A stretch of DNA of 37,946 bases from Thermoplasmata archaeon (GTDB lineage: Archaea; Thermoplasmatota; Thermoplasmata; Sysuiplasmatales; Sysuiplasmataceae): assembly GCA_021817225.1 (NCBI GenBank), contig JAKAVR010000015.1, positions 1-37,946 of the forward strand. The letters are read 5' to 3'. A model generated the notes under the pieces. The model searched no databases. It worked only from the letters and a program-made list of their open reading frames with translations, and was not told where the DNA came from. Within the stretch, counting starts at the first letter, position 1; each line of letters begins with the position of its first letter. Of the stretch, positions 30,821-35,373 are shown piece by piece. The position numbers were made by a program, and so were the translations under genes.

Positions 30821-31681
30821 ATGCCTCCCGTTGCAGTACGCGAAGAAAGGGCAACAGAGCCCTCCTCCCTTCTTGTAGGATGCGGGGGAGCGGGAAAAAA
30901 CATACTTGCCTCTGCATCAGGGAAGAGAAAGATAACTGTCGACAGCGTCGAGGCAGACATTCGCCTGGACAGGAGCGCCATTTCGGTGGCGGAGACTGAT
31001 TTTTCGCTCATTGCATCAGCCAATCCTCCATTCTATGCCAGGGTCAGGAAGGAGATTGAGGCGGTGGATGTCGTTTTCATCGTCGCAGGCATGGGGGGCT
31101 TTGCGGGAGGAGTCGCTTCATCCGCAGTCGCCAGGGCGGCAAGGGCTTCCGGCAAGACTGTTATCGCCTCCGTTGCGCTTCCATTTGATGTTGAGGGGCC
31201 GGTGCGCAGGGCATCCGCGAGAAAGTCGCTCGAGGCACTTGCATCCGCAGCCAACGTGACGGTGCCGTTCGAGAACAACATAATCAGCCATACAATGTCG
31301 AATGTGAGGATAACGAGGGCCCTGGCAATAATGAACAGGATAGTGCTCTCTCCGATTGAGGAGATAATGCAATACGCAGACGCCGACTTCATTGACGGGC
31401 TGCGCAGAACGAGGCGGAGGGGAATATATGCCGTCAGCCACACTTCGGGCCTCGACTGGGAAAGAAAGGGAGCGCATTCGATTCTTTCCGAGATAGGGGA
31501 GAACACAAAGCACCTGAAGGAACTCAACCTGTTCCTCAGCATGAACACCGGCATGGATGACAGCGCCGAGAGGCTCGGGAATGAGGTGGCAAGGCAGATC
31601 AGCAGCTGCAGGGTCACGGTCTGGGTCAAGGGCGGGATGCAGGAGGGACAGAACAGGATAGGGGCGCTTGGATTTTTCTGA
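30821..31681 (+). CDS. Divergent FtsZ/tubulin-superfamily protein
   Basis: 286 residues, shorter than FtsZ (about 350-390). Homology follows the whole FtsZ order: T1-like loop VGCGGAGKN (19-27), T4 position GMGGFAGGVASSAVARAARASGKTVIASVALPFDVEGPVRR (90-130; FtsZ has GMGGGTGTGAAPVVAxxAxxxGxLtvgvvTxPFxxEGxxR), T7 position DADFIDGLR (187-195; FtsZ NxDFADVR, aspartates kept), YAVSHTSG (FtsZ IGxGxAxG), then LNLFLSMNTGMD and RIGALGFF at the end (FtsZ TVIATGF). The GTP-binding GGGTGTG signature is degenerate. There is no C-terminal tail for membrane tethers. It may be a polymerisation modulator or a scaffold rather than a cytokinetic GTPase; canonical FtsZ is presumably elsewhere. Confidence 0.8.
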   Translation: MPPVAVREERATEPSSLLVGCGGAGKNILASASGKRKITVDSVEADIRLDRSAISVAETDFSLIASANPPFYARVRKEIEAVDVVFIVAGMGGFAGGVASSAVARAARASGKTVIASVALPFDVEGPVRRASARKSLEALASAANVTVPFENNIISHTMSNVRITRALAIMNRIVLSPIEEIMQYADADFIDGLRRTRRRGIYAVSHTSGLDWERKGAHSILSEIGENTKHLKELNLFLSMNTGMDDSAERLGNEVARQISSCRVTVWVKGGMQEGQNRIGALGFF

Positions 31682-31736
31682 CTGATTGCCGGTAATGAGC
31701 GCCTGCAGGCCTGCTTTGCCCTGCGCAGCACCACGC

Positions 31737-32537
31737 TCAGTCGACAAGCCCTGCGATATCGCGCCTGTCGGCTCCGGCAAACACCATCAGCGCATCGGCC
31801 TCCTGGAAGTGAAGCCTTGCGGGGATGACAATGCAGTGCGGGGGGCTGCCAAAATCAGCGATTTTGAGCCTGCCTATCCTGCCCGACAGGACCAAGCAGT
31901 CGGGCCTGCCCGCCCTGGAGACTGTGCATGCAAAAGCATTGTCTGTGAGAATATCAGAGCCACGCTCACTGCCGTATCCGGTTATTTCATCGAACGCCTC
32001 ACCGGGCGACATGAAATACCCATGTTCGGCGTCGACGTCGAGGAGAGCAAGCGTGTGGGCCCTTTCCCTCATGTTGTATTCAATCAGCTCAAAAGGGCTG
32101 ATTGGCCTGAAATTGGGACCGAACCTGGGGATTGAAACGGTCCTGCCGAACTTGTACTGATGGAGACCAAGCAGGGATGGGGCTGCGGTGAAGATTGAAG
32201 GGCCGAATATCACCTTTGTGTCAATTCCACGCTTTGCCGCCTCGAGCCTGAGAGACACATGGGTTGTTGCGGACATTGATTCACCGCCCACAATGAGGGA
32301 AGCGGTCCCTCTTTCCGCCGCGGACAGTACTGCCTCCCCCTTCTCAACCTCGGCCCTTCCAATATTCATGACATGCTTTCCCGTCATCTTTCCGATATCT
32401 GTCACAAATGACGGCTCGACAAAGGTAGTGTAAGTCTCCAGAAAAACGCTGTTTGACTTTCTAATCGCCTCGATTGCCTCGAAGCTCATCGAAGGCGCAC
32501 CGCCCAGCCCCGCACCCACAAATACAAGAGTGCCCAT
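31737..32537 (-). CDS. dphB: Diphthine synthase (DphB/Dph5)
   Basis: 266 residues, the normal length. The N-terminus MGTLVFVGAGLGGAPSMSFEAIEAIRKSNSVFLETYT matches Dph5 (homologues LYFIGLGLxdexDITxkGLexvkxxdxVYxExYTS), as do VGGESMSATTHVSLRLEAAKRG (homologues GDPxxATTHxdLxlrA) and SIFTAAPSLLGLHQYKFGRTVSIP (homologues SixnAvxxxGLQxYrFGxtvSip). It methylates the modified histidine of elongation factor 2 with SAM, making diphthine. The GDP of the SAM loop is GGES here. Its start lies only 14 nt from the divergent trm5 start. Confidence 0.95.
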   Translation of the reverse strand: MGTLVFVGAGLGGAPSMSFEAIEAIRKSNSVFLETYTTFVEPSFVTDIGKMTGKHVMNIGRAEVEKGEAVLSAAERGTASLIVGGESMSATTHVSLRLEAAKRGIDTKVIFGPSIFTAAPSLLGLHQYKFGRTVSIPRFGPNFRPISPFELIEYNMRERAHTLALLDVDAEHGYFMSPGEAFDEITGYGSERGSDILTDNAFACTVSRAGRPDCLVLSGRIGRLKIADFGSPPHCIVIPARLHFQEADALMVFAGADRRDIAGLVD

Positions 32538-32551
32538 CTTATCGACCGTCC

Positions 32552-33541
32552 ATGCGCTCCAAGGGCATTAGAATATCGCCGGGCCAGGCAGAGGAAGCAA
32601 GGAGACGCCTGGCAAGTCTCGGTCTGCTTGACAGGGCGCTGAGAATATTCACAGACGGCACCACAGTTGTGCTGCCCGTGACAGATTATCCTGCAGGGCC
32701 TTTTCAGGGTGAACAGTGTCTTGCAGATTTCGCCGAAAAGAAAATGAAGGAAGGCTACAGGGAGCAGGCAAGGGTGCCCGACGAACTGAAGAAGCACCTG
32801 CCTTCGTCGTTTGACGTCATGGGAACCAAGGCGCTGCTCAAGCTCCCGAAGGAGCTTGAAGGACACGAGATTGAGCTGGGTGAAGCAATCCTGAAGGCAA
32901 ATCCCTCACTGGACAGCGTGTTTGTTGACAGCGGTGTGTCAGGCGAGCTCAGGACAAGATCGGTGAGAGCCGTGGCAGGAACAGGTGAGACTGAAACGGT
33001 CGTAGTCGAGTACGGACTGAGGTTCAGGCTCGACGTTGCAAAGACTTTCTATTCGCCCAGGCTTGCGTCCGAGAGACGAAAGGTCTCTTCCTCGATTCTG
33101 CCCGGGGAGAAAATACTTGACATGTTCGCGGGAGTCGGCCCCTTTTCGCTGCACGCGGCAAGGAAAGCGCGACTGGGACATGTCGTGTCGCTCGACATAA
33201 ATCCCTATGCGGTCTCGTACCTGAAGGAGAATGCTGCCATGAACAATCTGGGCAACGTTGAGGGACACATGCGCGATGCCTCGGGATTCACGGGCGAAAA
33301 GTTCGACAGGATCATAATGAACCTTCCTTCACGCTCCTCTGAATTCCTGGAGCATGCGGCCGGGCTGCTTCTTGAGGACGGGGCAATAGATTACTACGAA
33401 CTGCTCGAGGATTCTGCCGTTGCAGGAAGGAAAGAGTTCTTCCATCGGCTGGGCCTCGATTCGCAATCCCGCAGGAAGGTGAAAAGCTATTCCCCGGTGC
33501 AGGGAATATATCACTTCAGCCTGAGAAAGATCATTTCCTGA
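32552..33541 (+). CDS. trm5: tRNA (guanine(37)-N1)-methyltransferase Trm5
   Basis: 329 residues from ATG 32552; an ATG at 32474 in frame lies inside the opposite dphB gene and adds an unrelated arginine/proline-rich stretch. Elements of archaeal Trm5 run in order: the D2 domain (SSFDVMGTKALLKLPKELEGHEIELGEAILKANPSLDSVFVDSG), TFYSPRLASERRKV with the conserved YFSPRL-xEr motif (about 166-178), the SAM site DMFAGVGPFSLHAARKA (190-206) and the NLP motif (257-259). It adds the m1G37 methyl group that prevents frameshifts. The stop overlaps the convergent dCTP deaminase-like gene by 11 nt. Confidence 0.94.
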   Translation: MRSKGIRISPGQAEEARRRLASLGLLDRALRIFTDGTTVVLPVTDYPAGPFQGEQCLADFAEKKMKEGYREQARVPDELKKHLPSSFDVMGTKALLKLPKELEGHEIELGEAILKANPSLDSVFVDSGVSGELRTRSVRAVAGTGETETVVVEYGLRFRLDVAKTFYSPRLASERRKVSSSILPGEKILDMFAGVGPFSLHAARKARLGHVVSLDINPYAVSYLKENAAMNNLGNVEGHMRDASGFTGEKFDRIIMNLPSRSSEFLEHAAGLLLEDGAIDYYELLEDSAVAGRKEFFHRLGLDSQSRRKVKSYSPVQGIYHFSLRKIIS

Positions 33542-34016
33542 GAGGTTCGAGCGTCAGCCTGTCCTGCCCCTGGTAATTCCCTGACCTTTCTCCGTAGCCG
33601 TTCTCCGAAGAGGAGCACATTTTCTCGAAAACAATCTGGACGAACCTTGTGCCCTTGGCGAGGCTCAGCGCCCTGGAGGATGCGTTGAAGCCCGTGAGAG
33701 TCAGCACTCCGACGAATCCTGCATCCACCTTTCCAAAACTTGCTATTATCCCCTTGCGGGCGTATGTGCTCCTGATCCAGAGCTGCCCTGTCACATTGCC
33801 GGGCAGTTTCAGCTTCTCCATTGTGGAAATGGCAAACCATCTTCCCGCGGGAATTTGCACCTCCTCGGCCGGAAGACTGTCCTCGTCTCCTATCTGAATG
33901 GCCGAAATCCTGAGGTCGTAACCGTTGGGCGTCAACGACGCTGCATCGTAGTTCTCGGCGATGAGCAGTCCGCTGCCTGTCATGGCTGTTATGTCGCCGT
34001 CAGATAATATGCACAT
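33531..34016 (-). CDS. dCTP deaminase/dUTPase-fold protein, probably a dUTPase-like enzyme
   Basis: 161 residues. Family features are LTPNGYDLRISAIQI (homologues NPaSYDLrlG), QLWIRSTYARKGI (RST82-84; homologues RSSlaRlG), KVDAGFVGVLTLTGFN and the C-terminal NYQGQDRL (homologues YqgqxG). The aspartate of the GxxDxGxxG turn is D98. Ten residues later, where dCTP deaminases have their catalytic glutamate (IVLEFYN in E. coli Dcd), this protein has threonine (LTLT, T108). That argues against deamination and for dUTP hydrolysis or a regulatory role. The start ATG at 34016 is preceded by a TATA-like box and an inverted repeat. Confidence 0.88.
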   Translation of the reverse strand: MCILSDGDITAMTGSGLLIAENYDAASLTPNGYDLRISAIQIGDEDSLPAEEVQIPAGRWFAISTMEKLKLPGNVTGQLWIRSTYARKGIIASFGKVDAGFVGVLTLTGFNASSRALSLAKGTRFVQIVFEKMCSSSENGYGERSGNYQGQDRLTLEPLRK

Positions 34017-34023
34017 CTTCCGT

Positions 34024-34051
34024 GGTATAACCTGCCGGCTGATATTATACC
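34024..34051 (-). promoter_or_regulatory. TATA-like box and inverted repeat before the dUTPase-like gene
   Basis: GGTATAA (34024-34030) and TTATACC (34045-34051) are perfect inverted copies separated by 14 nt. On the minus strand the distal copy forms GGTATAATATC, about 26-36 nt before the start codon and so a good TATA box. The proximal copy falls over the predicted start site, where a repressor would act. Confidence 0.45.
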
Positions 34052-34104
34052 GACGGCAAACGCCGCCTCAATGGAGGGTTGAAGGGCTGCACTGCAGAAT
34101 TGAG

Positions 34105-34334
34105 AGGACAGGCTGTGGTGGTATTCACCTAGCATAGGGGGCAACTTGACTATTATTCGCCTTGCGAGGGGGAGGAGTAGGCAAAACTATCGTCGTGTTG
34201 TCGAGCCCGTCGGGTTCTACCGCCATCAGCCTGAGCAATAGAAGCCCCTCATCCAGCGCGTATTCCATATCTCCCTTTTTGAGTTCGGTAAGGAACCTGA
34301 ACGCCGTGCTGAGAACTGCTTGCTCCTTGCTCAT
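34105..34334 (-). repeat. Direct repeat copy 1 (230 bp, identical to 35028-35257)
   Basis: 230 bases identical to the second copy 923 nt further on. It runs from the first base of the start codon of the 69-codon gene to 20 nt past its stop. Flanks beyond the core (TGCAGAA downstream of the stop, TTTTAATACTC upstream of the start) are still alignable but diverged. Confidence 0.97.
34125..34334 (-). CDS. Small protein of unknown function, copy 1
   Basis: 69 residues. The first 45 look helical and amphipathic (MSKEQAVLSTAFRFLTELKKG, then DMEYALDEGLLLLRLMAVEPDG), followed by DNTTIVLPTPPPRKANNSQVAPYAR, a proline- and polar-rich tail. No family recognised. A TATA-like TTTTAATAC (minus, about 34367-34375) lies 33-41 nt upstream, and AGGGACAGGA directly precedes the ATG, so expression is plausible. 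An identical protein is encoded at 35048-35257. The cyclophilin gene diverges from it. Could be a regulatory or adaptor peptide; no function is assigned. Confidence 0.75.
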   Translation of the reverse strand: MSKEQAVLSTAFRFLTELKKGDMEYALDEGLLLLRLMAVEPDGLDNTTIVLPTPPPRKANNSQVAPYAR

Positions 34335-34365
34335 TCCTGTCCCTGAGTTCCTTAGCCAGCACCTG

Positions 34366-34376
34366 AGTATTAAAAT
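34366..34376 (-). promoter_or_regulatory. TATA-like box of small gene copy 1
   Basis: The minus strand reads ATTTTAATACT, conserved as TTTTAATACTC before copy 2 at about 35287-35297 despite divergence of the rest of the leader, which supports its role as promoter for both copies. Confidence 0.5.
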
Positions 34377-34499
34377 GATATAATATCAATATCAGTCTTG
34401 CAACTGATGCAAATGGCCAGAGGTTGCAGAAATCAGATAAACACAATGACGGCCGGCTGCCCGGCACTGCATTGATTTAGATAGTTGTTTCCTGATTGC

Positions 34500-34967
34500 A
34501 TGCCGATTCCAATGGCAAATGCGCTGCTTGAAACAAGCATGGGAAAAATTAAGATCGAGCTTTTTGAAAAAGAGATGCCCGTTACTGCGGGGAATTTCCG
34601 CAAACTTGTGGAACAGGGATTCTACAATGGAGTAATATTCCACAGGGTAATCCCGGGCTTCATGATACAGGGAGGGGACCCGACAGGAACAGGAATGGGA
34701 GGTCCAGGTTACTCGATAAAAGACGAATTCAGATCCGGAAACAGGAATGCAAGGGGGACAATATCGATGGCAAACGCAGGTCCCAATACGGGGGGCAGTC
34801 AGTTTTTCATCAATGTGGTGGACAACAACTTCCTTGACTCGAAGCATCCCGTGTTCGGGCGCGTCGTTGAGGGCCTTGATGTAGCTGACGCGATCAGCAA
34901 GGTGAAGAGGGACAGGAACGACAGGCCGCTTACAAAGGTAGTGATCAGCAAGGCGACCATTGCCTGA
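34500..34967 (+). CDS. Peptidyl-prolyl cis-trans isomerase, cyclophilin type
   Basis: 155 residues from ATG 34500 (an in-frame ATG at 34512 is also possible; a TTG at 34485 is not needed). The active site is intact: R49 in [19 protein letters not shown] with F54 and Q57, [15 protein letters not shown], and [13 protein letters not shown]; these correspond to R55, F60, Q63, M100-A101-N102, Q111-F113 and F129-G130-V132 of cyclophilin A. It speeds proline isomerisation during folding; no signal peptide is visible, so it is cytosolic. A TATA-like TGATTTAGATA at 34473-34483 gives a very short leader or none. It sits between two identical copies of an unrelated 69-codon gene. Confidence 0.94.
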   Translation: MPIPMANALLETSMGKIKIELFEKEMPVTAGNFRKLVEQGFYNGVIFHRVIPGFMIQGGDPTGTGMGGPGYSIKDEFRSGNRNARGTISMANAGPNTGGSQFFINVVDNNFLDSKHPVFGRVVEGLDVADAISKVKRDRNDRPLTKVVISKATIA

Positions 34968-35027
34968 TTCGGCAAAAAGCGGTCGGCCCCGAACACGCAG
35001 CCGTTTATGTGTGCATGCAGAAAATCA

Positions 35028-35257
35028 AGGACAGGCTGTGGTGGTATTCACCTAGCATAGGGGGCAACTTGACTATTATTCGCCTTGCGAGGGGGAGGAG
35101 TAGGCAAAACTATCGTCGTGTTGTCGAGCCCGTCGGGTTCTACCGCCATCAGCCTGAGCAATAGAAGCCCCTCATCCAGCGCGTATTCCATATCTCCCTT
35201 TTTGAGTTCGGTAAGGAACCTGAACGCCGTGCTGAGAACTGCTTGCTCCTTGCTCAT
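35028..35257 (-). repeat. Direct repeat copy 2 (230 bp, identical to 34105-34334)
   Basis: Second copy in the same orientation. The identity stops at the start codon of the 69-codon gene on one side and 20 nt past the stop on the other. No terminal inverted repeats, target duplication or transposase are visible, so it is not an insertion sequence. Confidence 0.97.
35048..35257 (-). CDS. Small protein of unknown function, copy 2
   Basis: 69 residues, identical to the product of 34125-34334 at protein and DNA level. The frame stays open upstream to about 35527, but the ATG at 35257 is chosen because the identity between the copies begins there and the upstream frame runs antisense-like over the end of the next gene without motifs. 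AGGACAAAC precedes the ATG, and TTTTAATAC (about 35290-35298) lies 33-41 nt upstream. It lies 116 nt downstream of the large surface protein gene on the same strand. Confidence 0.75.
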   Translation of the reverse strand: MSKEQAVLSTAFRFLTELKKGDMEYALDEGLLLLRLMAVEPDGLDNTTIVLPTPPPRKANNSQVAPYAR

Positions 35258-35286
35258 GTTTGTCCTGCGTAAAACATCGTTGGCCA

Positions 35287-35298
35287 GAGTATTAAAAG
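35287..35298 (-). promoter_or_regulatory. TATA-like box of small gene copy 2
   Basis: The minus strand reads CTTTTAATACTC, aligned with the box before copy 1 with a one-base shift, 30-41 nt before the start codon. Confidence 0.5.
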
Positions 35299-35373
35299 GC
35301 TTTAACCAGGGTATCAATGTCTGAAAGTGACAGATGCTGGAAAATAAACCGGCTGAAGTGCTGCCCGCTCTTT

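Noticed and set aside
34105-35257. Direct repeats around the cyclophilin as a composite transposon or insertion sequences
   Set aside because: There is no transposase, no terminal inverted repeats and no target-site duplication; the repeat is the small gene itself with alignable flanks.
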